Below, piece by piece: positions 26,899 through 35,612 of a stretch of DNA of 64,000 bases (the stretch's first letter is position 1; each line of letters begins with the position of its first letter). Origin of the DNA: JABDEZ01 sp965276955 (GTDB lineage: Bacteria; Bacteroidota; Bacteroidia; Chitinophagales; Chitinophagaceae). The translations under genes were made by a program, and so were the position numbers. Below the pieces are notes generated by a model. The model saw nothing but the letters and a program-made list of their open reading frames with translations. It did no database searches and was not told where the DNA came from. The stretch is taken from the NCBI GenBank assembly GCA_965276955.1, contig CBDIBP010000033.1, forward strand, positions 5,330 to 69,329. Reading direction: 5' to 3'.

Positions 26899-27539
26899 TT
26901 AGTTAGTTGCACTTTTGAAAGTACAGGTATCAAGAAATTTTTTGGTAGCGTCCAGGTCTTTGAATTGAAGCGCTTGTATACCATAGGCCGTTGCTATTTC
27001 TACGAACATCAGCCGGTCATCAATATATAACGCATGCTGTGGATGCGTCTGCGAGATATCGCATGCCATCCGCCACACTTCCGTATCAGGTTTGCGCAAA
27101 TGGATGTAGCAGGAAGAGATATATCCGTCGAACAGGTCATTCAGTTTGAACTGTTTTATCCTGTGCTCATTCAGCTCTCGCCCTTCATTGCTCACCGCTA
27201 TTACTTTAAGGCCATGTACTTCTTTTTGAACTCCTTAAAGAACACCAGGCTATCTCCAAGCAATTGTGACTGAGCGAACATGAACACTTTAAAGTCTTCT
27301 TTAGAAAAACTTCTCGGTTCATTAAATATCACCCGACCCAGGTATTCATCCAACGTCAATTTACCTTCCTCGTAAGTATCGAAAGTTAAATGATGGCGTT
27401 CTTCTACTTCTTTCGCATCCAGCTTGAAGTGTTCAAATGCTTTCTCACGGCCCGAGCGGTCCCAGCCATTGGTAAGCAATACACCACCAATATCCAGGAA
27501 CAATGTCGTTATCGTTCCGCCTTTTGTGCTTTTATCCAT
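26899..27539 (-). pseudogene. HAD-superfamily hydrolase, single-base frameshift
   Basis: Two adjacent frames make one HAD hydrolase of about 213 residues. The 5' part (27539-27201) has the nucleophile motif FLDIGGVLLTNGWDRSG (the Asp of motif I) and the cap helices. The 3' part (to 26899) has motif II (AVSNEGREL), the Lys of motif III (YIHLRKPDTEVW) and motif IV (LYIDDRLMFVEIA). They join near 27202-27212: after KKKY the first frame reads MALK and stops, whereas a one-base shift gives GLKVIAVSNEGREL. A single lost base (TACATGG for TACCATGG, for example) accounts for it. There is no homopolymer there. The family resembles the YihX/GPH-like sugar phosphatases; the substrate is unknown but the operon suggests a sugar phosphate. 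Confidence 0.8.
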
Positions 27540-30378
27540 TATCGTTTTTTATAGAGCCAATTGCCGCAAGGCCTTTATCAATATCTGTACCCAGATTAAT
27601 GCGTATCACCCGGCGCCCCTTATCGTCCAAAGATCGGTAGTCTCCCAGCGACTGCGCCTGATGCAGTACCTGGAAACCATATTGTTCACCTGGTATAGCC
27701 AGGTCTTTGCTCTCATCACCTGTAAGTATAATGTACAGGCCTGTAGCAGGGCCACCTTTGTGCAGCTGTCCTGTAGAATGCAAGTAGCGCGGACCATTCA
27801 GCAACGTGGTAGCTACTTTTAGTTTGTCCCGCAATTGCATACGGCGATCCTGCAGCACTTTTGTGCGCGCATCCGTCATCATGAAATACGGCAGGAAGGC
27901 TATATAGTCACCCGGCTGTGCCAAGCTGCCGAACGCGTTGATGATATCGCTTACAGACTTACCATTATCTTTTATTTCCTTCACCTGCTTACCACCATAT
28001 ATGGAGAATTCCCCCACTTTCACTAAGGGTTCAGCAAGTTTGAATTTCCCATCCTTCTTCCATTCTTCCAGTATATTGTCCGTATTCTTTTTGCTTTCTG
28101 CAACATTGGGCTGATCGAACGGGTTGATACCTATAATGATGCCTGAAACTGCTGTGGCTATTTCCCACCGGTAGTACTCACCACCCAGCGCTATCTTGTC
28201 GGTCACTTTTATTCTTATTACGGGGTGCCCTGCATCCTCCAGCGCTTTAAGTTTTTGTTCATCGGCTGCAATATCATCGGTAGGCAGGTACATATGTACG
28301 AACACACGGTCTTTTCCATACACTTCCGGCGTGCCTAAGTGCTCGCCATTTACAGGTACCAGCCCTTTGCCTTCCTTACCTGTGCTTTCCGCTATCAGTT
28401 GTTCTACCCAATACCCGAAAGAACTTATAGAAGATGATAATGTAAAGGTCACCTTATCGCGGCCATGGCGCTGGCATATACCTAATGTCATACCCAGGTT
28501 AAGACCGGGGTTGTATGCTACTGGCACAAATGCGTCACAGCTCACTTTCATTTGCTTGGCGCTTTGCATCATGGCCTTAATGTCTATCCCCATTAAAGAC
28601 ATGGGTAACAAACCAAAGTTGGACAACACAGAATAGCGCCCTCCGATATCAGAAGCATTAATAAATATTTTCCTGAATTTATGGTCTTCCGCAATTTTAA
28701 CTAAAGGACTTCCCGCGTCTGTAATAGCTACAAAGCTATTACCAATACTCCCCTTCCCTTTCTTTTCCAGCTGTGCGTAGAAGTATTTGAAAAAGCTAAG
28801 TGTTTCCTTTGTACCGCCCGATTTGGTGGCTACAATAAAAAGGGTATGTTCTATATTTATTTTGTCTTCTACGTCTTGTATAGCAGCCGCATCGGTATTA
28901 TCCAGCACAAGCAATTCCAGGTAGCCAGCTGCTGTACCAAATGTTTCGCGCGCCACCTCAGAGCATAAACTGCTGCCACCCATACCCAGTAACACTGCAT
29001 ATTTATACCCCTCATTTTTCATTTGGGTAGAGAATGCATTCAGCTCTTCTATGGTTTCGTCAGATGTGTCAGGTACTGTTATCCACCCCATGCTTTGGGT
29101 TATCATTTTTGCCTGCTCATCATCTGTTTTCCATAGGTAAGGGTCTTTCTTATACAGCCTTGCCCCAACATGCTTTTCGTCCATTGATTTGCCAGCCGCA
29201 TCTGCTTCTTTTTTCAATTTGCCGTAACTTATCTGCTGGGTCGAAAAACTATCGCCAAGCATGGTAGCTCGTTTCTCCGCCAGGCCGCTCATTAGCTGGT
29301 CATACGGCTCTACAAACTTCTTTATACCCTCACTTTCCAGTTGCAGGGTCATATCATCTATGTCGATACCAATTTTTTTAAGGTCTTCAAATACCTTTGC
29401 AGCTTCCTCCAGTCCTTGCTCTATAGTATCTTTTTCCAGTTTACCATGGTCCGCAAATGCTTCTATAGCATCATCGGGTAATGTATTCACCGTATTATCG
29501 CCAATTAGGGTCTTTATATAGCGCACATCATCATAAAGGGGGTCTTTAGTGCTGGTGCTTGCCCACAAAGGCCTTTGCACATTTGCGCCCTTGTTTTCCA
29601 GCTCCTTCCATTCAGCGCTATTGAATAATTTCTTAAATTCCTGGTAGGCCAATTTTGCACTGGCAATAGCCGCCTTCCCCAGTAGTAGTTGTGGGTTCAA
29701 GGCATCATTCTTGTCGCCTGCTGTTATGTACTGGCTTAGTATCTGGTCTACCTGTACATCTATCCTGCTCAGGAAGAAACTGGCTACAGATACTATATTT
29801 TTCACCGGCTTACCATCGGCCACCCGGCGCTGCACAGCACGTATGTAAGCCTTTCCTACTTCTACATAACGCGCTACAGAGAACAGCAGAGTAACGTTTA
29901 TATTGATACCATCGTAGAGCAACTGCTCTATGGCAGGTATCCCTTCCTTGGTGCCTGGTATTTTTATTAAACAATTGGCGCGGTCTACAAGCCCATGCAG
30001 CCTGCGGGCCTCATCTATCGATCCCTGAGTGTTACGCGCCAGGTATGGCGCCACTTCCAGGCTCACAAAACCGTCTGTACCGCCAGAACTATCGAACACC
30101 GGCTTCAATATATCGCAGGCATCCTGTACATCTTTTACGGTAAGTGCATCATATATCTGCTGTGGTGTCAACCCTTTGGGCACCAGTTCTTTTATCTGTC
30201 CATCATAATCCTCACTGCCGGTTATACCTTTATGAAAAATGCTCGGATTGGAAGTGATGCCGCGAAGCCCCTGGTCGGCTACCCTTTTCTTCAGCGATCC
30301 GTCAGTTATCATTTTCCGGGTCAGGTTATCCAGCCAGTAGCTCTGGCCATAACTCAGCAAGTCAATTAATGTGCTCAT
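27532..30378 (-). CDS. tal-pgi: Bifunctional transaldolase / glucose-6-phosphate isomerase
   Basis: A 948-residue fusion. The N-terminal part (about residues 1-370) is a transaldolase: SYWLDNLTRKMI, then GITSNPSIFHKGI, and the Schiff-base lysine region ANCLIKIPGTKEGIPA, with WASTSTKDP. The C-terminal part (about 400-945) is a phosphoglucose isomerase: VLLGMGGSSLCSEVARETFG, the SIS-type phosphate site VATKSGGTKETLSFF, and late motifs including RRMQLRDKL. Joined enzymes of this kind occur in several Bacteroidota and some other bacteria and link the non-oxidative branch back to glucose-6-P. It overlaps rpiB by 4 bases (ATGA) and the HAD gene by 8. Confidence 0.96.
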   Translation of the reverse strand: MSTLIDLLSYGQSYWLDNLTRKMITDGSLKKRVADQGLRGITSNPSIFHKGITGSEDYDGQIKELVPKGLTPQQIYDALTVKDVQDACDILKPVFDSSGGTDGFVSLEVAPYLARNTQGSIDEARRLHGLVDRANCLIKIPGTKEGIPAIEQLLYDGININVTLLFSVARYVEVGKAYIRAVQRRVADGKPVKNIVSVASFFLSRIDVQVDQILSQYITAGDKNDALNPQLLLGKAAIASAKLAYQEFKKLFNSAEWKELENKGANVQRPLWASTSTKDPLYDDVRYIKTLIGDNTVNTLPDDAIEAFADHGKLEKDTIEQGLEEAAKVFEDLKKIGIDIDDMTLQLESEGIKKFVEPYDQLMSGLAEKRATMLGDSFSTQQISYGKLKKEADAAGKSMDEKHVGARLYKKDPYLWKTDDEQAKMITQSMGWITVPDTSDETIEELNAFSTQMKNEGYKYAVLLGMGGSSLCSEVARETFGTAAGYLELLVLDNTDAAAIQDVEDKINIEHTLFIVATKSGGTKETLSFFKYFYAQLEKKGKGSIGNSFVAITDAGSPLVKIAEDHKFRKIFINASDIGGRYSVLSNFGLLPMSLMGIDIKAMMQSAKQMKVSCDAFVPVAYNPGLNLGMTLGICQRHGRDKVTFTLSSSISSFGYWVEQLIAESTGKEGKGLVPVNGEHLGTPEVYGKDRVFVHMYLPTDDIAADEQKLKALEDAGHPVIRIKVTDKIALGGEYYRWEIATAVSGIIIGINPFDQPNVAESKKNTDNILEEWKKDGKFKLAEPLVKVGEFSIYGGKQVKEIKDNGKSVSDIINAFGSLAQPGDYIAFLPYFMMTDARTKVLQDRRMQLRDKLKVATTLLNGPRYLHSTGQLHKGGPATGLYIILTGDESKDLAIPGEQYGFQVLHQAQSLGDYRSLDDKGRRVIRINLGTDIDKGLAAIGSIKNDNG

Positions 30379-30839
30379 ATTATATCTTTCATGTTTTTAT
30401 TTTCTATAGCAGATATTTTTTCTAACCTTCTTATATGTCGTGGTTCGTTGGTGAATGCCGCGCGCAGGAATACAAGAACTATCTCTTTAGCCAGTTCTAT
30501 ACCTATCACCCGCTCCCCTATACAAAGTATATTCACATTATCATGCTCTACTGACTGGTGGGCTGAATAAGTATCGTGGCAAACCCCTGCCCTTATCCCT
30601 TTGAATTTGTTGGCAGCTATACTCACCCCCACGGCACTGCCACAAATAAGAATGCCCCTGTCACCCTGTTTGTTCAGGATGGCAGTGGCAACGTCTGCGG
30701 CATGGTCCGGGTAGTCATCGGCATTATCAGCGCTGTCAGTACCCAGGTCCAGCACTTCATACCCTTCCTGCTGCAATACAGGGATGAGCAAAGTTTTGTA
30801 AACATATCCCGCGTGGTCAGATCCTATAATTACCTTCAT
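30375..30839 (-). CDS. rpiB: Ribose-5-phosphate isomerase B
   Basis: A 154-residue RpiB/LacAB-family isomerase (ribose-5-P and ribulose-5-P). Motifs: IGSDHAGYVYKT at the N-terminus, the conserved DYPDHAADVATAI, the active-site Cys loop ILICGSAVGVSIAANKFKGI, and RAGVCHDTYSAHQSVEHDN. The usual CGTGIG reads CGSAVG here, with the Cys kept. It overlaps tkt and tal-pgi by 4 bases each. Confidence 0.95.
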   Translation of the reverse strand: MKVIIGSDHAGYVYKTLLIPVLQQEGYEVLDLGTDSADNADDYPDHAADVATAILNKQGDRGILICGSAVGVSIAANKFKGIRAGVCHDTYSAHQSVEHDNVNILCIGERVIGIELAKEIVLVFLRAAFTNEPRHIRRLEKISAIENKNMKDII

Positions 30840-32842
30840 GATCTGTCAGACAACATTTTTTTCACTTTAGCTGAGATATTATCTGCAGTAAAACCGAAAT
30901 GTTTAAAAAGGTCTTTTGCTGGTGCACTTTCACCAAAGCTGGTCATTCCTATTATTTCGCCTTCACTGCCCACCCACTCATGCCATCCTTCCGGCGCTGC
31001 TGCTTCTATAGCAAGCCGCAAAGTTACCGAAGGTGGTAATACCTCATTGCGATAAGCCTTATCCTGTTTCCTGAATAGCTCCCAGCTGGGCATGCTCACT
31101 ACACGTACATTTATTTTTTCTTCCGCCAGTTTCTTTTGCGCTTCAAGTGCCAGCTGCACTTCAGAGCCTGTACTTATTAGTATTGCGTCTGCTTTATCAC
31201 CTTGTTCCTTAGCCAATATATAGGCGCCCTTCAGTACTCCTTTAGCATCGGCCACTTTTTCACGGTCAAAGATGGGCAACTTCTGGCGCGAGAGCACCAG
31301 CATAGTAGGTCCATCCTTCCTTTCTATTGCTAAGCGCCATGCATAGGCTGCCTCATTTGCGTCACCGGGTCTTATTACCACCATGTTAGGCATTGCCCTG
31401 AAGGTTATCAGTTGCTCTATAGGCTGGTGGGTTTTACCATCCTCACCCAAGCCTATGCTATCGTGCGTCATCACGTATATCACAGGCTGCTGCATTATTG
31501 CCGCCATCCTTATGGCTGGTTTTGCATAGTCTGTAAAGCAAAAGTAGGTTGATGCGTATACCCGCACCCCGCCGTGTACCGTCATACCCAGGCTGGCAGC
31601 ACACATCACATGCTCCCTTATGCCCCACGCCATATTGCGTTGGTCATATTTCCCTTTACCAAAGTAGCCAGAGGCTTTCAACATGGTAGATGTCGATTCT
31701 CCAAGGTCTGCGCTGCCACCCATAAGCCAAGGCAGTTTCGCTGCAAGCGCTGCGGTCACATCTGTGGTCACAGATCTTGTTGCTTTATCGCCGTCTGCTG
31801 GTTTGTACACCGGCATATCTTTATCCCAGTCGGCAGGCAATTCCTGCGTCAAATACTGACCGAACTGCTTGCCGAGGTCGGCATATTTGCTACTATATTC
31901 ACTAAGGGATTCCTTCCAGTCCTTACCTGCTTGCGCACCTTTTTCTACAGCCACGCCCATATACGCTTTTACATCGTCTGGCACAAAGAAAGGTTCATCG
32001 GGCCAGCCATAAAACTTTTTGGTCAGTGTTACCTCTTCTTTACCCAGTGGCGATCCATGTATACCAGAAGTATCCTGTTTATTTGGCGAACCATACCCGA
32101 TATGTGTTCGCAACAATATGATAGACGGTTTATCTGTTACCGCCTTTGCATTATCAAAAGCAGTGGATATTTTGTCTATATCGTTGGCTACATCGCCCAG
32201 GTCCTGCACGTGCCAATGGTAGGCTTCAAACCTTTTTACCACATCATCAGAATAAGCCAGGTTAGTATTTCCTTCAATGGTGATGTGATTATCGTCGTAT
32301 AGATAAATGAGTTTACCTAACCCTAAATGCCCTGCAAGTGATGCGGCCTCATGCGATGCGCCTTCCATCATATCCCCGTCGCTGCAAAATACATAGGTGT
32401 AGTGGTCCACTAACTTGTGACCCTCTTTATTGAAAGTTGCAGCAAGATGTGCTTCAGCAATAGCCATTCCTACAGCCGTCATGAACCCCTGTCCCAGCGG
32501 CCCTGTAGTTGTTTCCACGCCAGGTGTAAGCTCATGCTCTGGGTGGCCGGCAGTGATGCTTCCCAGTTGCCTGAACTGCTTTATATCGTCCAGAGATACG
32601 CCATAGCCGGTAAGGTACAGCATAGCGTACTGCAGCATAGATGCGTGCCCGTTAGAAAGAACAAATCGATCGCGGTTGAACCAGTTAGGATCTTTCGGAT
32701 CGTATCGCATGTGCTTCATCCACAAGGTAAAGGCTGCCGGTGCCAATGCCATCGGTGCACCGGGGTGTCCTGAATTAGCCTTTTCTACTGCGTCTATCGC
32801 CAGGCACCTGATGGTGTCAATGCATTTTTGTTCTATGGTCAT
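30836..32842 (-). CDS. tkt: Transketolase
   Basis: A 668-residue thiamine-diphosphate enzyme that moves two-carbon units between ketose and aldose phosphates. The pyrophosphate-binding domain opens with KANSGHPGAPMALAPAAF and carries FVLSNGHASMLQYAML and the ThDP motif CSDGDMMEGASHEAASLAGHLGLGKLIYLYDDN. The pyrimidine domain has GIREHVMCAASLGM and FCFTDYAKPAIRMAA, and the C-terminal domain follows. It is the first gene of the operon; a Bacteroidota-type promoter lies 22 bases upstream. Confidence 0.97.
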   Translation of the reverse strand: MTIEQKCIDTIRCLAIDAVEKANSGHPGAPMALAPAAFTLWMKHMRYDPKDPNWFNRDRFVLSNGHASMLQYAMLYLTGYGVSLDDIKQFRQLGSITAGHPEHELTPGVETTTGPLGQGFMTAVGMAIAEAHLAATFNKEGHKLVDHYTYVFCSDGDMMEGASHEAASLAGHLGLGKLIYLYDDNHITIEGNTNLAYSDDVVKRFEAYHWHVQDLGDVANDIDKISTAFDNAKAVTDKPSIILLRTHIGYGSPNKQDTSGIHGSPLGKEEVTLTKKFYGWPDEPFFVPDDVKAYMGVAVEKGAQAGKDWKESLSEYSSKYADLGKQFGQYLTQELPADWDKDMPVYKPADGDKATRSVTTDVTAALAAKLPWLMGGSADLGESTSTMLKASGYFGKGKYDQRNMAWGIREHVMCAASLGMTVHGGVRVYASTYFCFTDYAKPAIRMAAIMQQPVIYVMTHDSIGLGEDGKTHQPIEQLITFRAMPNMVVIRPGDANEAAYAWRLAIERKDGPTMLVLSRQKLPIFDREKVADAKGVLKGAYILAKEQGDKADAILISTGSEVQLALEAQKKLAEEKINVRVVSMPSWELFRKQDKAYRNEVLPPSVTLRLAIEAAAPEGWHEWVGSEGEIIGMTSFGESAPAKDLFKHFGFTADNISAKVKKMLSDRS

Positions 32843-33361
32843 TGCTATTGCTGTAAATGTTCATGAATGTAAATAAACCCGAAAAGACATCAAAGCCATA
32901 TGTATATTATATAGCTATAACGTAACATTGCCGGGCTGTCCTGTTCAAAATTGTATTAGGTATTTTGCTTTTAAAGATAGCTTAAACATTGTGCCACCAC
33001 CGCCAAAAATTCATTGGCCCGGGGCAATGGTAAGAAATAGATGAACCTCTCCTGCCTTAGCATGCTGAAATAGCATCTACATGAATTTATCACTAATAGA
33101 ATAAGGATATAATACATCCCCTGAATACTATAACTTCCTAATGATCCACACATGTAACCTATTGATAATTACTTAGTTTGTGGCACGACTTTGTAGAAAT
33201 GAGTCTATGTGTCAGATCTGGCTCTTATCATAATAAGTCTTTTAAAAAGTTTGCTTCAATAGCTCAACCATTTGTCACATTGCACTGTTAAATTACGGTG
33301 TAGCGATAATATTTATCTTTGAAGAACGGCCTCCTAATAACAGCAGTAACATTTCACTTAC
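32843..33361. other. Intergenic region between divergent tkt operon and glucoamylase gene
   Basis: A 519-base AT-rich divergent region. It holds the likely tkt promoter at 32864-32894 on the minus strand and, for the plus-strand gene, a TATCTTTG element at 33314-33321, 40 bases before the ATG. A short open frame at 32971-33153 on the minus strand (60 codons) has no coding character and is not called. No RNA fold was recognised in the middle part. Confidence 0.55.
32864..32894 (-). promoter_or_regulatory. Putative promoter of the pentose-phosphate operon
   Basis: On the minus strand TTTG (32894-32891), 19 bases, then TACATTCA (32871-32864). The Bacteroidota sigma-A pattern is TTTG, 17-23 bases, TAnnTTTG; the -7 box matches five of its six fixed positions. 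Confidence 0.45.
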
Positions 33362-34705
33362 ATGACCGAAAAAAAGAAATATAGATCAGTATCGGGCAAG
33401 CAGCACATGGGCAGCGATAAAGAGATGCTGGAAGAGCTTCAACGTGAAAGCATAGATTATTTTTTTCAGATGGTAAATGAAAAGAATGGCTTGATAGCTG
33501 ATAAGACCCAGCCCCACGCTCCGGCAAGTATCGCAGTAGTAGGCATAGGTCTTAGTTGTTATATTGTAGCGGTTGAAAAAGGCTACCTTACCAGGCACCA
33601 GGCTGTAAAACATACATTGACCGCTCTGCGGTTTTTCAGGGATGCCCCACAGGGTACCGGGCTATACGATACTGGTTACAAAGGCTTTTACTACCACTTT
33701 TTGCATATGGATACCGGTGAGCCGGTATGGGAAAGTGAGCTTTCTACAGTTGATACGGCGTTACTTATAGCCGGCGCTCTGGCATCACAAGCCTACTTCA
33801 CAGAACAAAATGATGAAGAGACGGAGATAAGGGAGATAGCCGACGACCTGTACAGGCGTATAGACTGGGCGTGGGCATTGAATGGTGGTAGCACGCTTAA
33901 CCACGGCTGGTTGCCGGAAAGTGGCTTTTTGAGTTACAACTGGGACACAGGCTACAGCGAAGCCATGATACTTTATGTATTGGCTATGGGCTCGCCTACA
34001 CACCCCATTAGCGATACAGGTTATCAGAAATGGCTTTCCACGTTCGAGTGGAAGAACCTGTATGGTATAGATCACCTATTTGCAGCACCATTATTCATAC
34101 ACCAGTTATCACATTTATGGATAGATTTCAAAGGCATACAAGACAGCTTTAATAAGAAAGTAGGTATAGATTATTTTGAGAATAGCAGGCGGGCCACCTG
34201 CATACAGCAAAAATACGCCATACACAATCCTTTAGGTTTCGAGCGGTATGGTGAGCATTGCTGGGGTTTATCTGCCAGCGACGGCCCGGGGCCGGTTACT
34301 ATGGAGGTAGATGGCGTGTTGCGTAATTTTTATAATTATACCGCACGCGGTGTCAATGGCCCTGATGATGGTACGGTGTCGCCCTGGGCAGTGGCTGCCT
34401 CATTAGCATTTGCACCAGATATTGTTTTGGATACACTGCGGAATATTATAGAGAACCTGAAAATGTTAAAAAAAGGCGACCGTGGGTTGCATGCCAGCTT
34501 TAACCCCACCTTCCCTAAAAAGACCGTGAACCCTAATGGATGGGTATCCAAATGGCAATATGGCCTCAACCAGGGTCCGGTAGTACTTATGATAGCGAAC
34601 TACGAGAATGACCTTATATGGAATGTAATGAAAAATTGTCCTTATATGATAAAGGGGTTGAAGTGCGCAGGTTTCAGCGGAGGATGGTTGAGCGATCATA
34701 AATGA
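33362..34705 (+). CDS. Glucoamylase-family (PF10091-type) glycoside hydrolase, no signal peptide
   Basis: A 447-residue protein of the bacterial 'glucoamylase' family (related to GH144 beta-1,2-glucanases), an (alpha/alpha)6 barrel. Recognisable segments: the start LQRESIDYFFQMVNEKNGLIAD, ASIAVVGIGLSCYIVAVEKGYL, WVESELSTVD-like WESELSTVDTALLIAGAL, HGWLPESGFLSYNWDTGYSEAMILYVLAMGSPTHP, and HQLSHLWIDFKGIQD. The C-terminus has the GLSASDGPG and DDGTVSPWAVAASLAFAP loops. It has no signal peptide or lipobox, so unlike many relatives it should act in the cytoplasm or come from a cytoplasmic subfamily. The substrate cannot be read from sequence. It has its own promoter element and terminator. Confidence 0.88.
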   Translation: MTEKKKYRSVSGKQHMGSDKEMLEELQRESIDYFFQMVNEKNGLIADKTQPHAPASIAVVGIGLSCYIVAVEKGYLTRHQAVKHTLTALRFFRDAPQGTGLYDTGYKGFYYHFLHMDTGEPVWESELSTVDTALLIAGALASQAYFTEQNDEETEIREIADDLYRRIDWAWALNGGSTLNHGWLPESGFLSYNWDTGYSEAMILYVLAMGSPTHPISDTGYQKWLSTFEWKNLYGIDHLFAAPLFIHQLSHLWIDFKGIQDSFNKKVGIDYFENSRRATCIQQKYAIHNPLGFERYGEHCWGLSASDGPGPVTMEVDGVLRNFYNYTARGVNGPDDGTVSPWAVAASLAFAPDIVLDTLRNIIENLKMLKKGDRGLHASFNPTFPKKTVNPNGWVSKWQYGLNQGPVVLMIANYENDLIWNVMKNCPYMIKGLKCAGFSGGWLSDHK

Positions 34706-34734
34706 AGATGAACATAAAATTAGTTATCAATTGA

Positions 34735-34767
34735 GGGTCTCAGGCAGAAATGTTTGAGACCCTTTTC
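34735..34767 (+). terminator. Rho-independent terminator of the glucoamylase-family gene
   Basis: Stem GGGTCTCA (34735-34742) with TGAGACCC (34755-34762), a 12-base loop and a following TTTTCTT. It lies 30 bases after the stop. Confidence 0.85.
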
Positions 34768-35226
34768 TTATGCTACTCACTTATAGTTCTATCTGCTGGT
34801 AAATATCATAGCTGCTATCTTTAAAGTGCATCCTCCCTACCAAATATTACTTAAAAGTTATTCCTCTGTGTATTTAATAAAATAAATCGCAAAATACTTG
34901 CATGGGTGAAAATACCTTTCTAATTTGTCAAATATTATAGAACACATTTATATTCTGTAATAGAAAATACCGTTTAAATTTTAGAAGCATTTAAATGAGA
35001 ACTGATGTTTGCATTTGCTTTTAATATTTCTGGTATTATATAGTTACACAGCAATGAATGTAACTGCAGATCTCAAATTACGTGAGCACGACTTGAATAC
35101 CCACTATTAAGCTCAATTATTAATTCCTTATAAAAAAAATATAGATCTGACCGTACAGATACCTAAAACGGGGGCGTAACCGAAAAGCCTTAACAGAGTA
35201 GGACCAAACCTCAAAAATAAAAGGCA
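34768..35226. other. Intergenic region before the copper-oxidase island
   Basis: About 460 very AT-rich bases with no gene seen on either strand. GC drops relative to the genes on both sides. It probably contains the promoter of the 82-residue gene at 35227; the last 60 bases are less AT-rich and may be a 5' untranslated leader. No riboswitch or repeat was recognised. Confidence 0.5.
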
Positions 35227-35475
35227 ATGGAACAAAATGGAATTTGCATGGAGCCAACATGGACTTGCATCAGCAGCTATTTTACACAGAAAGACATCGA
35301 TTGCATGTCAGACTTTGGTCTTCAACTCGACCAATGCGCCAGTGTTTTAGAGAACGCTGCTGAAATTTACAAAAGGGTCGTAAGCGGCAACATGCCCAAA
35401 GGCGGTACCAGGTGGACGCCTGAAATGTGTGCAAATTTTAAAGCATGGTCAGAGACCCCTAACCCTTGCGGTTGA
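35227..35475 (+). CDS. Small Cys-rich protein with one MP...W..W module
   Basis: An 82-residue protein, MEQNGICMEP..., without signal peptide. Six Cys (7, 14, 26, 37, 68, 81). Residues about 18-80 follow the plan F..(K/D)DI, a helix, EIYKRVVSGNMPKGG, then W63TPEM..NFKAW74 and a final P. The same plan occurs twice in the protein at 37596-38189 of this island (I+..l..g...MP.......lW.kW). I recall modules with MP..G.W......F..W in tyrosinase-linked proteins of other bacteria; function unknown to me. A stretch of A-rich sequence (AAAAATAAAAGG) precedes the ATG. It lies 137 bases upstream of the haem-motif lipoprotein gene, same strand. Confidence 0.65.
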   Translation: MEQNGICMEPTWTCISSYFTQKDIDCMSDFGLQLDQCASVLENAAEIYKRVVSGNMPKGGTRWTPEMCANFKAWSETPNPCG

Positions 35476-35612
35476 TCACTGCCCACAATGATAGCCATTT
35501 TGTAATTACGTATGGCTTTTAAGTCACTTCAAATTGCCGGTCTAAGAAATGATGTAGTGTTATTTTTTACCGGCAATTTTCTTTCCACACAACACCTTAA
35601 ATCTAAAAATAA

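Noticed and set aside
32971..33153. 60-codon minus-strand frame in the tkt/glucoamylase divergent region
   Set aside because: No start context, no family resemblance, Cys/Tyr-rich composition as in random AT-rich sequence.
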